64,000 nt of DNA from Dromiciops gliroides. Lineage: Eukaryota > Chordata > Mammalia > Microbiotheria > Microbiotheriidae. Position 1 is the first letter of the stretch, and each line of letters opens with the position of its first letter. Location: assembly GCF_019393635.1 (NCBI RefSeq), contig NC_057864.1, positions 476,612,617 through 476,676,616 of the forward strand, written 5' to 3'. Positions 1 through 11,491 of the stretch are shown one piece after another. Under the pieces are notes generated by a model. It was not told the origin of the DNA. It did not search any database and saw only the letters and a program-made list of their open reading frames with translations. The translations under genes and the position numbers were made by a program.

Positions 1-700
1 ATTGCTAAATCTTGCCTTTTTACTCTCGTGGCATCTCTCTGCTTAGGTCCTCTTCTCTCCACTCACACACCTACCACCTTAGCATAAGTCCTCATCATAG
101 CTCCAGCTTAGAATATTGGAACAGTCTTCTGAGTGGTCTCTTCGCCTCAAGTCTCTCCCACTCCAATCCATTTTCCAGTGAGCTACAGAACTGATTTTCT
201 GAAGACTCATGCCCCAAACTGAAATAGCTTCCTTATCACCTCCAGTATCAAATAGTCAATCCTCTGCTTGTCATTTAAAGTACTTCACAACCTGTCACCT
301 TCATGCTTGTCCAGTCTTCTTCCCCTCCTCAAGCTCTTCCATCTAGGGACACTGGCCTCCTTACTTTGTTGATCCTTTAACATAATTCTCCATCCCTAGA
401 CTCTTCCCATCTTTCCAGTGGCTGGCCCCAATGCCTAGATGCGCTTTCTCTCCTCACCTCTGACTCCTGGTTTCCCTGGCTTTCTTTAAGACCCAGCTCT
501 AATCTCACCTTCCTCATGAGGCCTTTCCCAGCCATTTCCACCCCACCCCCCCCACCAAACAAAAATTTGGTGCTCTCTTCTGAGATTTTACCTTCCATTT
601 ATACTTAATGTGCCTATAAATTCTTGGGATTCTCACCCCAATTCCCAATCTCACAGACAAGTGCCAAGTACCAGAGAAAAGCTACATCTCCTCTCCCCTT
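1..700 (+). mobile_element. L2 LINE fragment(s), 3' region
   Basis: The text follows the mammalian L2 3' region: blocks such as tccagtgagctacag, cacaacctgtcacct, ccagtcttcttcccc and ctggctttctttaag in the expected order. It is diverged and broken by small gaps. No host gene was seen. Confidence 0.55.
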
Positions 701-743
701 CAGATTTCTAGAGATATTGCTGCAGATTCTGGGGGAGACTCTT

Positions 744-827
744 TTTTTTTTTTAAAGGCAATGGGGGTTAAGTGACTTGCCCATGGTCACACAGCTAGTA
801 AGTGTCAAGTGTCTGAGGCCGGATTTT
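744..827 (-). mobile_element. Short tRNA-like SINE, 5'-truncated
   Basis: Poly(T) is followed by the antisense SINE tail and middle, stopping at gaggccggatttt. The flanking duplication gggggagactctt appears at 731-743 and 828-840. About half of the element is present. Confidence 0.85.
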
Positions 828-1469
828 GGGGGAGACTCTTAAATGCTATAGTCTTCTTTCTCCTCCCTCAAGATTATCAGTTGAGAATCATGTTTAGTCA
901 CCTATCTGAAGCTGCTCTTTAAAGGGGTACTAACTAAGGTGGTGCCACAAGAAGAATGGATAGTTGGCATAAAAAATCCCCACAAATGTCTGTGACACAC
1001 TCTCCATAAGTCCAAGGCAAAGTGGACTCAAGTTTAGGGAGCACATGTACAAGATCTTGGCTGCTACAAGTTCTTTTCTCCCTTTCTTGGGGAGCTCAGT
1101 TCCCTCTAAGTATGGTGTGGCTTCTTTGTTGGGCTCCTCAAAGCTCCACAAATCCACATTCAGTCTGTCCTTGTCTCCCAAAACAGACACTATTGTCAAC
1201 TGGCTGGCAGAAGGGAGGGTGCAGAGAAAGGAAGAGACCCAGGCCAAACCAGTGGCTAAGCTTTCTCCTTCCTTCCTCAGGTGGTTCCTCCTCAGGGATG
1301 TGCTGGAACCTTCTCTCTCCTGGATCACCACTTACTGGGACTGCCTGTTTCCTGGCTAACTCTGTGCTTTTATACAGGATCCAGAGGATGTGATGAAATC
1401 CCTTAGCCAATTGGAATAGACTTTCTGTCTAGAGTCATTTTACTTCCCAATTGCTTTCCAAAATTTTTC

Positions 1470-2330
1470 AGGCTTAAGTTTCTCAAACTACAGTCTGAAG
1501 GACCCTTGGAAGTTCTCACATCCTTTCAGGTCAGGATGTCAAAACTATTTTCATAATAATACTAAGGCAATGACATCTCTAATATAGTGTCATGGAGCAC
1601 AGAGCACCCCAGAAGTTCTCTGGGGCACATCAAGGAAGCTTCTCCTTGAGAAACTAAACCAGAGGACAGATAACGCCTAGAGAGATAAGCTGAACCAAAT
1701 TGGACTGAGCTAGCTTGGGATTCCCACCCTTCATTCTGGTCTCCCTTACCCTGGGGAGATAAATTTGGGTGTGGCTGTGACCTTTGCGTTCTGAAGAGGG
1801 ATCTGTAGCCACCCCTCACCCAATTCCTTTAGTCACTACCAGTGGGGGATGGTTCTCCACTCCTCACCCAATTCCCCCAGTTACCACCAGCGGGGGATGG
1901 TCCACCTTCACTAAAGGAACTTTCCACAGGCAGATGGTCCACCCCCATCAGGCCTCTATAAAAGTACTTTCCAGTCTCCTGTTTGAGGAGATTTGGTACC
2001 TCTGAGCCATGTGCTTTATGCCAATCTCCCCATGAAAGTCCAAGGATTTCTTTCATGGTTTCCCTCCCCCCACCCTTCCCTTCCCTTGCTCCTAAATAAA
2101 CTATCACCTTATTCTAACTACGTTTTGTGTGCAAGAGGGTGTAATTCTTTAAAGAGGAATTCCTAAGAACCCCAACCCCGTACCCCATTTCCCACCATTA
2201 CATCAGTAGTTATTGATATATAGAAGTAATTTATATACAAACAAAAACTCATTGAGGGGATCTCTATCATTTTGAAGAGTAGAAAGAAAGCCTGAGACCA
2301 AAACTTTGAAAAAAGCTGCTTTAAAGCCTA
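1470..2330. mobile_element. Possible hAT-like DNA transposon remnant split by an LTR
   Basis: The left piece (tttctcaaactacagtctg) and the right piece, which ends ctgagaccaaaactttgaa, resemble the inverted ends of old non-autonomous hAT elements, with an LTR in the middle. The ends are only partly complementary, so this is a weak call. Confidence 0.4.
1588..2202 (+). mobile_element. Solo LTR fossil (endogenous retrovirus, class I-like)
   Basis: The unit starts TGTCATGG and ends CCATTACA. It has a TATA-like tataaaagt about 370 bp in, an AATAAA near 2094, and a GT-rich stretch after it. No retroviral coding region adjoins it. Its 3' part is shared with the LTR at 40391-40997. No convincing target duplication was seen, so it is probably old. 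It is broken as a provirus, with only the LTR remaining. Confidence 0.65.
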
Positions 2331-2439
2331 TAATTAAGACTAATTGAGGATCTTATCCCTTACTTTAAGTGGGGAGGAATTATTTGAGTGAATAAACCAA
2401 TCAAGCCCATCCTTTATATAATGGGTCTGTTTTTTAGTG

Positions 2440-2590
2440 GTTGGTTTTTTTAGCTTGTATGTACCTAGTTATTTACATGTGGTCTCCTTTATCAGAATGC
2501 AAGTTCCTAGAAAGCTGACTGTGTTTTTGCCTTTCTTAATACCATGCCTGTCATATAGTGGGTGCCTAATAAATGCTAGTTGACTGTATT
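2440..2590 (+). mobile_element. L2 LINE 3' end
   Basis: Typical closing blocks are present: gaatgcaagttcctagaaag, then catagtgggtgcctaataaa and tgctagttgactg. Confidence 0.65.
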
Positions 2591-2599
2591 TTTCAAAGG

Positions 2600-2822
2600 G
2601 CAAATAAATGGTGTAGTAGATAGAGCACCAGGACTGGAGTCAGAAAGTCATCTTCCTTAGTTGAAATCCAGCCTCAGACACTTATTAGCTGTATGACCCT
2701 GGACTCTGTTTGCCTCAGTTTCCTCATCTCAAAATGAGCTAGAAAAGGAAATGACAAACCACTCTGGTATCTTTGCCAAGAAAACCCCAAGTGGGGTCAC
2801 AAAGAATCTGAAACAACTGAAT
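2600..2822 (+). mobile_element. MAR1-like CORE-SINE
   Basis: A tRNA-like head (gtagatagagcacc) leads into the long marsupial SINE body. Diagnostic blocks are cctcagtttcctcatct, gaaatgacaaaccactct and ccaagaaaaccccaa, and it ends in gaaacaactga. Confidence 0.85.
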
Positions 2823-2857
2823 ATATTTTTTTTTCAAATTTTGTTGTCATTATTATT

Positions 2858-2991
2858 GGGGGGGGGGGGCAATGAAGGTTAAGTGACTTGCCCAGGGTCA
2901 CACAGCTAGTGTCTGAGGCCAGATCTGAACTAAGGTCCTCCTGAATCCAGGGCCAGTGCTTTATCCACTGCACCACCTCCCTGCCCTCTGC
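2858..2991 (-). mobile_element. Short tRNA-like SINE
   Basis: Antisense copy with a G-run in place of part of its tail junction. It is bordered by cattattatt on both sides (2848-2857 and 2992-3001). The same target word recurs around the adjoining dimer. Confidence 0.88.
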
Positions 2992-3005
2992 CATTATTAT
3001 TTTTA

Positions 3006-3338
3006 TTTGTTTTGTTTTTTGGTTTTTGGTGAGGCAATTGGGGTTAAGTGACTTGTCCAAGGTCACACAACTAGTAAGTGTTAAGTGCCTGAGGCTAGAT
3101 TTGAACTCAGGTCCTCCTGAATCCAAGGCCAGTGCTTTATCCACTATGCCACCTAGCTGCCCCAGAAATCCATTATTTTATTTTATTTTATTTTATTTTT
3201 TTAGTGAGGCAATTGGGGTTAAGTGACTTGCCCAAGGTCACACAGCTAGTAAGTGTTAAGTGTCTGAGGCCGGATTTGAACTCAGGTACTCCTGACTCCA
3301 GGGCCGGTGCTCTATCCACTGCGCCACCTAGCTGCCCC
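3006..3338 (-). mobile_element. SINE dimer, transposed as one unit
   Basis: Two antisense SINEs (bodies about 3028-3163 and 3203-3338) are joined by a linker agaaatccattatt plus (TTTTA)n at 3164-3202. The pair as a whole is flanked by a perfect 14-bp duplication cattattattttta (2992-3005 and 3339-3352). Linker, junctions and the right unit match the dimer at 37031-37357. Confidence 0.8.
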
Positions 3339-3359
3339 CATTATTATTTTTAAATCAAA

Positions 3360-3540
3360 TCAGGGATTACATTGGTATAAGGAACTCCCAGAGAGGAGTC
3401 CCTCTGCTGATGCAAATTAGTATCAATTCTGCAATGCAGAACTTTAGAGAACTGAAATTATCTCACCCTGGGAATCAAAGCTCAGCATGCCTTACCTCTG
3501 ACTCATACTGACTGTGTAACCCTGGGTGAGTCACTTCATT
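3360..3540 (+). mobile_element. Old tRNA-derived SINE fragment (THER/MIR-like)
   Basis: The block cattggtataaggaactccc recurs, diverged, near 53,955. A MIR-like tail (accctgggtgagtcacttc) follows. Confidence 0.45.
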
Positions 3541-3682
3541 TCAGGCCTTTCTGACCCTGAGGCCAGCTCTCAGTCTTCTCATGTTTAGTATTTACATGTT
3601 TAAAACCATGGGAAAAAATATAATGGAAACTATGTCACAAGTGGTGAAAGTAACAGCTTAAGGGTTTATGAATCAGTCACTT

Positions 3683-3830
3683 GGGGGGCAGCTAGGTGGC
3701 ACAGTGGATAAAGCACCAGCCCTGGATTCAGGAAGACCTGAGTTCAAATCCGACCTCAGACACTTGACACTTACTAGCTGTGTGACCCTGGGCAAGTCAC
3801 TTGACCCCCATTACCCCGCCAAAAAAAAAA
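3683..3830 (+). mobile_element. Short tRNA-like SINE
   Basis: Full-length sense copy with an A10 tail. The flanking duplication gaatca(g/c)tcactt has one mismatch. Confidence 0.92.
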
Positions 3831-4019
3831 GAATCACTCACTTTCCAGGCACTGTGCTAAGCCCCAGGACATAAATATAAGCAAAAAGACAGTGTAGGGG
3901 AGAGGGGCCAGGGGAGAGAAGGTAGCCTCCAGCACTGGGTTCCCTTCCTCTGACGGACCCCCCCACTGAAGAAGGGCACCCTGGCCAGCAGCTCTCCTCA
4001 GGACTTCTCCATCACATAA

Positions 4020-4500
4020 AATAATGGAGAGCGAAGTTAGCAGAACCAGACAAAACAAGAGAGATGGCGACCATAAACAACAATCTGAATGGAAAGAACA
4101 GAAATAACAATGCTGAACACAGTGTAATTATAATGGCCAAGCTTGTCCCAGAAGCAGAGATGGAGAATGTGCCTCTCTCCCTCATTCCCTTGCAGAGGTG
4201 CCTACAGACAGAGTGCCAGGCTCAGCTGACCGGGTTCGGCTTAGATTCATCAGATCACAGACATAGACCTAGAATAGCCCTCAAAGACCTATTAATCCAA
4301 TTTATAGGTGAAAAACCCAAGGCAGGTGAAATGACTTGTCCAAAGTTACACAAGGAAGATAACATGGAAGTAGAATTTGAACCCCAGTCCTTCAACTCCA
4401 AATCCACCTGAGGTGTTGGTTAATTTTGCTGAAATTATTTGTTTGTTTGTTCCCTCGACTTAAAAGAAAAAGGCTTTGTTGGAAGGCACAGTTCTGTGGG
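4020..4500 (+). mobile_element. L1-type LINE 3' region fragment with inner MIR/L2 piece
   Basis: Blocks caatctgaatggaaagaac and gtaattataatggccaagct belong to a repeat seen in antisense near 16.7 kb and 59.2 kb. A MIR-like segment (about 4240-4405) interrupts it. A 115-codon open frame here is repeat-derived and not a gene. Confidence 0.45.
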
Positions 4501-5330
4501 AAAAGGAGGAGGAGGAGGAAGGAGTGACAAATGCGGCGATGGAGATTAGGCAAAAACACTTAGCACCGTGTATTGTACACACTAGACACTTACTATGTGC
4601 TTGTTGATTCATGGCTCTCTGTTTTTACAATTTCAGGTGTGTGCTGGATATTAAAAGGCTGCGGCCGATTGCACAAGAGGACTTACAGGAATAAAGGGGC
4701 ACGAAATACAGGTTGTCCCGAAATTCCTACTAGTGGGATTTTAAACTATAAAAACCCAGTGTTTCACCCATTGATGGGAAGTGGCCCGATGATGTAGCAA
4801 GGGCTGGCATGGCACTCTATGTGACCCACCAATAACCAGGCATGTTAAAAGACCCTGGGGGACCCCTTCCTCCCGGACAAGCATTCCAGGGGGCCAGAAG
4901 GCATGGTCACCCTGAGATCTGCCCCAGTGGAGTGAGGGCCTCAGTCACTGAAATCAGGGACCTGTGGAAGTATGGGAAACTTGAAAAATGATGATTTACA
5001 ACCCCATGTGGTACCAAGTTGGAAACCAAAACAGTATTTTTAAAGTGTCCACATAGGTTGTCTCTTCAGCATCCTCATCTCCCTGCATGCAATGGAACAT
5101 AAAGCTGGAGGGAGGTGGGAGGAAGACTAAGGGAAGACAATTGCCTCCTGCCTGGACTTGTGCCTACCTGGATTCCTCCTCTGTTTTAGCCTCAAGCTCA
5201 GAACACTTACTATATCTGAAAATACTCATAAAATCAATCATGTGTCTTTATGCAGAACACACTGACCAAACCCCCAGCCACCCCCAAATTTGTTATAATT
5301 AGAAATGGTTTTGGTTTTTAAATTTAAAAA
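4501..5330. other. No gene recognised
   Basis: Unique-looking, moderately AT-rich sequence. No exon, RNA gene or clear repeat was identified. Confidence 0.5.
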
Positions 5331-5484
5331 ATTTTTTTTTTTTTTTTTGGTGAGGCGATTGGGGTTAAGTGACTTGCCCAGGGTCACACAGCTAGTAAGT
5401 GTTAAGTGTCTGAGGTTGGATTTGAACTCAGGTACTCCTGAATCCAGGGCCGTTGCTTTATCCACTGTGCCATCTAGCTGCCCC
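5331..5484 (-). mobile_element. Short tRNA-like SINE
   Basis: Full antisense copy with a long T tract, flanked by taaattta on both sides. Confidence 0.9.
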
Positions 5485-5547
5485 TAAATTTATTTTTAAA
5501 TTTCAAATTTTAAAAATTTATTCTTATTTATTTTGTGTTTGTGATCT

Positions 5548-5690
5548 TTTTTTTTTGCGGGGCAATGGGGGTTAAGTGACTTGCCCAGGGTCACACAGCT
5601 AGTAAGTGTCAAGTGTTTGAGGTCAGATTTGAACTCAGGTACTCCTGAATCCAGGGCTGGTGCTTTATCCACTGTGCCACCTAGCTGCCC
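5548..5690 (-). mobile_element. Short tRNA-like SINE
   Basis: Full antisense copy only about 60 bp after the previous one, flanked by tgtgatc(t/a)tt. Confidence 0.9.
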
Positions 5691-5739
5691 TGTGATCATT
5701 TAAAAAAAAATTTATTTTTCTAGAATTTTCTGGGTTTTT

Positions 5740-5935
5740 TAATCAGAAAATTTTCTTCCTGACTTTCTTGGCAGAGGTGAGGGACTATAGATATGGAGTA
5801 TCACATGGACTATCAGACATTGTCACTACGTTGGTTTTGCTCAATTTCTTTCTATCTGGGTAGAAGATGGAGAAAGGATATATTTGGAAGTTAAGATGAT
5901 ATAAAGACAAAAAGATAGTGTAAATTTTAAAGAAA
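5740..5935 (+). mobile_element. LINE 3' UTR fragment, same family as 4020-4500
   Basis: Starts with ttggcagaggtgagggacta and runs into ggagaaaggatatattt, followed by A-rich sequence. Confidence 0.4.
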
Positions 5936-5974
5936 ATTATCATCTTTTTTTTTTTTTTAAAAAGTATGATATTT

Positions 5975-6129
5975 GGGGGCAGCTAGGTAGCACAGTGGAC
6001 AAAGCACCAGCCCTGGATTCTGGAGGACCTGAGTTCAAATTCAGCCTCAGACACTAGACACTTACTAGCTGTGTGACCTTGGGCAAGTCACTTAACCCTC
6101 ATTGCCCTGAAAAAAAAAAGCCCATTGAA
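5975..6129 (+). mobile_element. Short tRNA-like SINE
   Basis: Full sense copy with a perfect 16-bp flanking duplication aaaaagtatgatattt, indicating a fairly recent insertion. Confidence 0.93.
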
Positions 6130-6554
6130 AAAAAGTATGATATTTCATAATATTTGCTGCCTTGTTATGTGTGAATATATTATAATGTGAAAGTCAAAAT
6201 CATTTTCCAGAGGAGCCCATTCCCACTCTACAGCGAAAGTCAATAATAAAATCTCTTTTTGTGCCAAAATCCCCTTTACAAGGTTTGTGGGTGTTTTTTG
6301 CCAGAAACAAATCTATTCCATAAATTTAGATAAACCTGCAATTTGGCACCCCTGTACCTACCCTACACTCTAAGAAGAGGTTGTACTAAGTCTTTTTGAT
6401 TTACCCATCCGCTCACCCCTCGGCCCCACACAAAAAGAGACACAGATCTATCTACTGCAAGGGGGCCTCCCTGAAAGTTATTAATAGCTAGGGATTACAG
6501 TTATCCTGACCTGGAAGTGAAAGAGGTTTGAATATTTCAAGGCTCAGCTTGTGA

Positions 6555-6670
6555 ACCATCTTTCTGGTCCCTGGCCCCTTGAGGGCAAGCATTGTCTCCT
6601 TTTGTCTTTGTATACACAGTTTCTAGCACAGGGCCTGAAATGTAGTTGGCACTAACTACTTTATTATTTA
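6555..6670 (+). mobile_element. L2 LINE 3' end
   Basis: Recognisable closing text: cccttgagggcaagcattg and cagtttctagcacagggcc. Confidence 0.55.
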
Positions 6671-7124
6671 AAATTGATTTATTATAGCTGAGTATACTCT
6701 GCCTCATTCTTGCAGAGCCAGGCAAGATACATCTGCCATTTATCAGAGTCCTAGGATATCCTAAAGCACCTTCCTGACCTTTCAGAGACTCCACTGCCTT
6801 TGACCAAACTCAGAGGCAAAGAATGAGGGCCCCTTGGCCTTAGAGATGAAAGGGCCCTAAGGGCTCTCCCCTGGACACACTGTCTCTCCTCCCAAAGCAG
6901 CAAAAGGGTCACTGTGTCCTCAGTAGCACAGCTGAAAGGCAGAGGCCCAGAGGGGCCAGCTGGCCTCTGCAGGCAGTCCAGTCCTCTCAATCGCTATGGT
7001 TGGACTGCCAGAACAAGTCCCATCAAGTGATCGGGCAAGTCATTCCCTTCTGGGGCTCAGTGTCCACATCTGCCAAATGAAGGGCTTGGACCAGATGTCC
7101 CCAGCCCTCTTCTAGTTCTGAATA

Positions 7125-7335
7125 GCTCTGGGTTTGGAGTCAGGGGGACCTGAGTTCAAATCCATCCTTAGACACAGACGAGCCATATGACCCTGGGTGA
7201 GTCATTTCATCTCTGTCTCAGCTTCCTCATCTATAAAAATGGGGATAATAACAGCACCTCCCTCATCAAATGAGAATAATTGTAAAGCACTTAGCACATA
7301 GTAGGCTCTGTATGTACACGCTAGCTATTGTTACT
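7125..7335 (+). mobile_element. MIR-family SINE
   Basis: Sense MIR: a gtttggagtc head, accctgggtgagtcattt core, cttcctcatctataaaaatg and a taaagcacttagcacatagt tail. Confidence 0.75.
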
Positions 7336-7399
7336 GTTGTTGTTGTTAACGATGCTGTGCAGATATAACCCTCCAAAAGTTTCCTCAGACCTCCCCTTT

Positions 7400-7640
7400 T
7401 ACAGATGAAGAGATGAAATCTCCAGGTTGTAATCATAAAGCTTTCAAGCTGACACGACCTGTGACAGTCACTGTCTCATCTCGACCTTGCCCAAGTCTTG
7501 CAAGGGGGTTGAATTCTCTCTGTTTTACAGATGTGGAAATGGAGGCCAAGAGAAATGAAGGATTGGTTTGTGGCTGCAAAATATCAGAGCTGGGATTCGA
7601 ATCCAGGTCCCCCTGATACCAGGGGCAGGGCTCCACTCAC
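7400..7640 (-). mobile_element. MIR-family SINE, diverged
   Basis: Antisense MIR features: ttttacagatgtggaaatgg, gctgggattcgaatccaggt and cagggctccactcactac. Confidence 0.6.
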
Positions 7641-7680
7641 TACATATTGTCTCAAATAGATATTTATAAGAGACCTAATA

Positions 7681-7843
7681 TTTTTTGTTGTTTTTTGTGG
7701 GGCGGGGGGGGGGGGGCAATGGGGTTTAAGTGACTTGCCCAGGGTCACACAGCTAGTGTCAAATGTCTGAGGCTGGATTTGAACTCAGGTCCTCCTGAAT
7801 CCAGGACCAGTGCTTTATCCACTGCAGCACCACCTAGCTGCCC
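7681..7843 (-). mobile_element. Short tRNA-like SINE
   Basis: Antisense copy with a G12 run near its tail, flanked by ctaatattt. Confidence 0.9.
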
Positions 7844-7919
7844 CTGAGAGCTAATATTTGTAACCATTCTCTGTGCTAGGCACAGAATACGTGATTGTTC
7901 CCACTCACCTCTCTTTTAC

Positions 7920-8010
7920 ATATATACTTATATATAATATATATACACACATGTATGTGTATATGTATATATATATATACACATACATATATTCATACAC
8001 ATGTCACACT
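7920..8010. repeat. AT/TATG-rich microsatellite
   Basis: Imperfect alternating ta/tg/ac dinucleotides (tatatatatatacacatac and similar). Confidence 0.75.
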
Positions 8011-8332
8011 GGAGCTAACATAAAGAAATATTTATTTCAAAAGGTATAAATAAATTTCTACCTTTAAAAGGTTCAAATATATGGACTTATTTCCTCCTTC
8101 ATCCCCTCCCCCAGGACCTCAATTTCTGGGCAATGATTCAATGGATTAGGTTTCTGGTAGATTATATGGTTATATGGTTATATGGTTAGGTTATTGCAGT
8201 TCCTCTGTCCATTAGTTGGGTGTGTGAATCACATGCATACTTGCATATGTGCACAAATGTTTGCATGTGTGTATTCATGTGTATGTGCACAAACACATGT
8301 GTACAAATATACACATGCATTGTACATGCATG

Positions 8333-8582
8333 TGCTCAGTTGTTTCAGTCATGTTTGACTCTCTGTGATCCCATTTGGGGTTTTCTTGGCAAAGATACCA
8401 GAGTGGCTTGCCATTTCTTGCTCTAGCTTGTTTGACAAATGAGGAAACTGAGGCAAACAGGGTAAAGTGACTTGCCCAGGATCACACAGCTATTAAGTAT
8501 CTGATGTCAGATTTGAACTCACGATGATAAATCTTCCTGATTCCAAGCCCAGTGTGCTATCCACCACACCACCTAGCGGTCC
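8333..8582 (-). mobile_element. MAR1-like CORE-SINE
   Basis: Complete antisense order: tttgactctctgtgatccca, ttttcttggcaaagatacc, aaatgaggaaactgaggc, gatttgaactcacgatga and accacctagc. Confidence 0.88.
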
Positions 8583-8601
8583 ATGCATACACATACATTA
8601 A

Positions 8602-8750
8602 TTTTTTTTGGGGGGGTGAGGCAATTGGGGTTAAGTGACTTTCCTAGGGTCACAAAGCTACTTAAGTGTCAAATGTTTGAGGCTGGATTTGAACTTAGGT
8701 CTTCCTGACTCCAAGGCTGGTGCTTTATCCACTGCGCCACCTACCTGGCC
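8602..8750 (-). mobile_element. Short tRNA-like SINE
   Basis: Antisense copy, more diverged than most (gacttTCctagg, ccacctaCctgGcc), directly after a MAR1-like element. Confidence 0.87.
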
Positions 8751-8825
8751 TCTAATTTTATTTATGTGTGTATGTAAATACCCCATCTGGTGTGTATGCA
8801 TGTGTACATATAGATATGGGTAGAT

Positions 8826-8830
<5 letters not shown>

Positions 8831-8877
<47 letters not shown>
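8831..8877. repeat. (TG)n microsatellite
   Basis: About 23 uninterrupted TG units. Confidence 0.95.
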
Positions 8878-8878
<1 letters not shown>

Positions 8879-8879
8879 C

Positions 8880-10680
8880 CAAGGCTACCCAAGGAACAAG
8901 GCCTCCAGGCCTGAGGTCTCCACATGCAGCTATCTTTTCTGATACCAGGTGGCATGTTTTCCTTAGCAGTCCACACTCCATCTGGCTTTCATGGATTTAT
9001 CTAAAGGCTCCTCGAACCAATGGATGTTGGCAGCCCACACAGCTTCCGTGGGAGTCAGCCGAGGGCTGAGTCACCGTGGAAAGAAGGCACATAGAGTTAT
9101 AGCACATTTTTCACAGGATGTTTTTCTCCACTCCCCAGCACTTAAAGAATTGTTTTCGCCTCCAGAGGGGAAGAGGAGGCTACTTTATTTCTCCCAGAAA
9201 GAAGAGAACCTCCCCCAGATCAGGCGGCAAGAGCACATGTAGGGAGATGAGTTTAGCTGGCCAAACCTGTCACTTCAAGATCTCTTGGACTTCAGGGAAG
9301 GAGATCAAAACGTTAGGCTCCAAGGGTGAGAGAGAAGCTCCTTGGAGGTCACATGGTGCACACCCCTCATTTTCCAGAAGAGCCCCAGGCTAGCCGCTCT
9401 TGGTCAACCAGCACCAAAGAAGCCCACTCTAGTAACGTTGCAGCTGTTGGCCCAATGGGGTAATAATGGCAAATGGTGAGAGTTCATTTATGGATGAAAA
9501 CCATAGACACAGAGCTGCAAGGGAGCTCATAGGCCATCTAGTCCAACCCCCTCATTTTACCGTTGGAGAAACTGAGGCACAAGGTTAGATGACTTGCTCA
9601 AGGCCATACAGAAACTACCCACCAGACTCACAATCTGAACTCAGGTTTTCTGACTCCAGAACCAATGCTGTGCCCACCAGCTGCATTGTTCCAGTGGGGT
9701 AGACAGGATGTTTATTCATACATTGCCAATATACTTGGTGTTGGAAAACCTGAATGTGCCAGCATGCTTTGAAAGGTCCTTGAGGGTGTCAGCTGAGACT
9801 AGTGTGAGGATATCTTGGCTTAAACAATGTGGGAAGGTTGGGACACCTCCTAGAGGATTATATTTAAGGGAAGGTCAGAAGGGAAGGTCAGAAGCTCAGG
9901 CAGCTTATTCCCAGGGTATGGGAAAGCTTACAAACCTCCTGGTAGTTTAAAAAAAAAAATGGTGTTTACCAGATTTTTTAATTAACTTCTATTCCATTTC
10001 CCCAGGGTAATCCAAGACTTTCCAACTGTGCCCTTCTACTGCCTGGATACATCCATGAGAGCTTAGGATGTCTGTTCTCAGGATACACCTGAGGGATACT
10101 AAAAAATGAATGCTCCAAAGGATGAGTGCTCAGGAATCTGGGAGCCAGCCAGGCTCATCAAGGGCATGAGAGCAGCTGCCCATCCAACATCAGGGGGAAA
10201 GCTGGAGACCCAAAGCCCTAAGATTCCCTGCTCTTCCTGCACCCTCATGGACACCTATGCCTCTGCTTTTCCAGGGGAGAACTGTTTCGTGTTCTCCCAA
10301 CTGTTCACTTTCATAAGCTCCTCCTTTTCCAAACTCCTGTCCATAAGTATATTCAGGAACATTAAAATACACATTGATGTTTTCTCTAATAGGGCTGAAT
10401 CTGGAGCCTCTTCTCTAGAGACCAGAGAAGGAAAGGGCAGTGAGCAATGATGGTGGGAAGTTTTAAAGAAGGGAGTTCATGTTGGATGACCTCAGTCTTG
10501 TTTGTGAAATATGATGCCGGGGTTTTCTAAGTGTGGGTGGTGGTGGTATTGCAATTGGAGACAGGAAGAGAGAGATTAGAACCATCACTGTGTTGATGAC
10601 AATAGAGTGGGAGGATGCCTAAACTGTGGCAAGGACCCAGCTGATGTTACCCACCATATATCTGTAATGGGTGAAATCAA
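8880..10680. other. Mostly unique intergenic sequence; one MIR
   Basis: No exon was recognised. An antisense MIR lies at about 9500-9690 (ccatctagtccaaccccctc, ttttaccgttggagaaactg). The open frames in this stretch have no recognisable similarity or coding flavour. Confidence 0.5.
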
Positions 10681-11491
10681 TTTAGTTTCTGTCATTCAGT
10701 TCACTTGTTCATTGGGCATTTATTAAGTGCCTACTGCCTTCCGGGCACTGTGTATAGTGGGTGACGAGAAAGAAATAATTCCTGCCCTCAGAGAGCTTAC
10801 GTTCTCTTGGGGGGAGGGGGGAACAATACACAGTAAATATAAAATATTTACAATGTAATTTACAAGAGGGAAAACACTAAGAACTTGGCGAAGTGGGGAA
10901 TGAGGCCAGGCCTCATGTAAGAGGTGGCACCTGACCTGAGTCTTGAGGAAGTCTAAGGAGTTCTAAGAAGAAAATGTGAGGAAGGAGCATAGTACAGGCA
11001 GGGGGAACCACAATGACAGAAGATGGGATATCATGGACAGCCCTATTCGCTAGCACGTGTAGTCCATGGACAATGGTGGCATACAGCATGCCTGAAAAGA
11101 CATGGAGTCAAGCTGCAAAGGGCCTTCCAAGACTGCATTTTACCATAGAAGCAACAAGGAGCCACTGGGCCTTTGTGTGCAGGGCAGTGACAGGATCAGA
11201 TCTGTGCTTTAGGAATATCACCTTGACATCTGGGTAGTGATAGAAGGCTCTGCAACAGGTGGTGAGGGCTTGTGAAAGAGGATGGTCCATGTGTGAGTAA
11301 AGAGATGGGGGTTTATCCTAGAGATGCCTTGAAAGGGGAACGAGCAAGATGGGAGAGTCTATTGGATGTGTGGGGAGAACGAAAGTATGGAGTCAATGAT
11401 AATACCAAGGCTTCAGGTGACTTCCAGGATCGTGGTCCTTTCCCCAATAATAGGGAAAAGCTAATGAGTTCTAATATGGATTTGTTGAGGT
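10680..11491 (-). mobile_element. L2 LINE, antisense, left part
   Basis: Begins with the reversed L2 3' end (gggcatttattaagtgccta, gccctcagagagcttacg) and runs inward (agtgacaggatcagatctgt, aggaatatcaccttgacat). It is split by the L1-derived insertion at 11509 and resumes near 14560. Confidence 0.7.

Noticed and set aside
3668-3874. Many 60-80 codon frames reading like DKAPALDSGGPEFKSDLRHL
   Set aside because: This peptide is the translation of the short SINE and recurs at dozens of sites. It is not a gene family.
4064-4411. 115-codon open frame beginning MATINNNLNG
   Set aside because: It lies over a LINE 3' fragment and an inserted MIR/L2 piece, with no protein similarity recognised.
8833-9069. 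Open frame with CVCVCV repeats and its antisense HTHTHT counterpart
   Set aside because: Translation of the (TG)n microsatellite.
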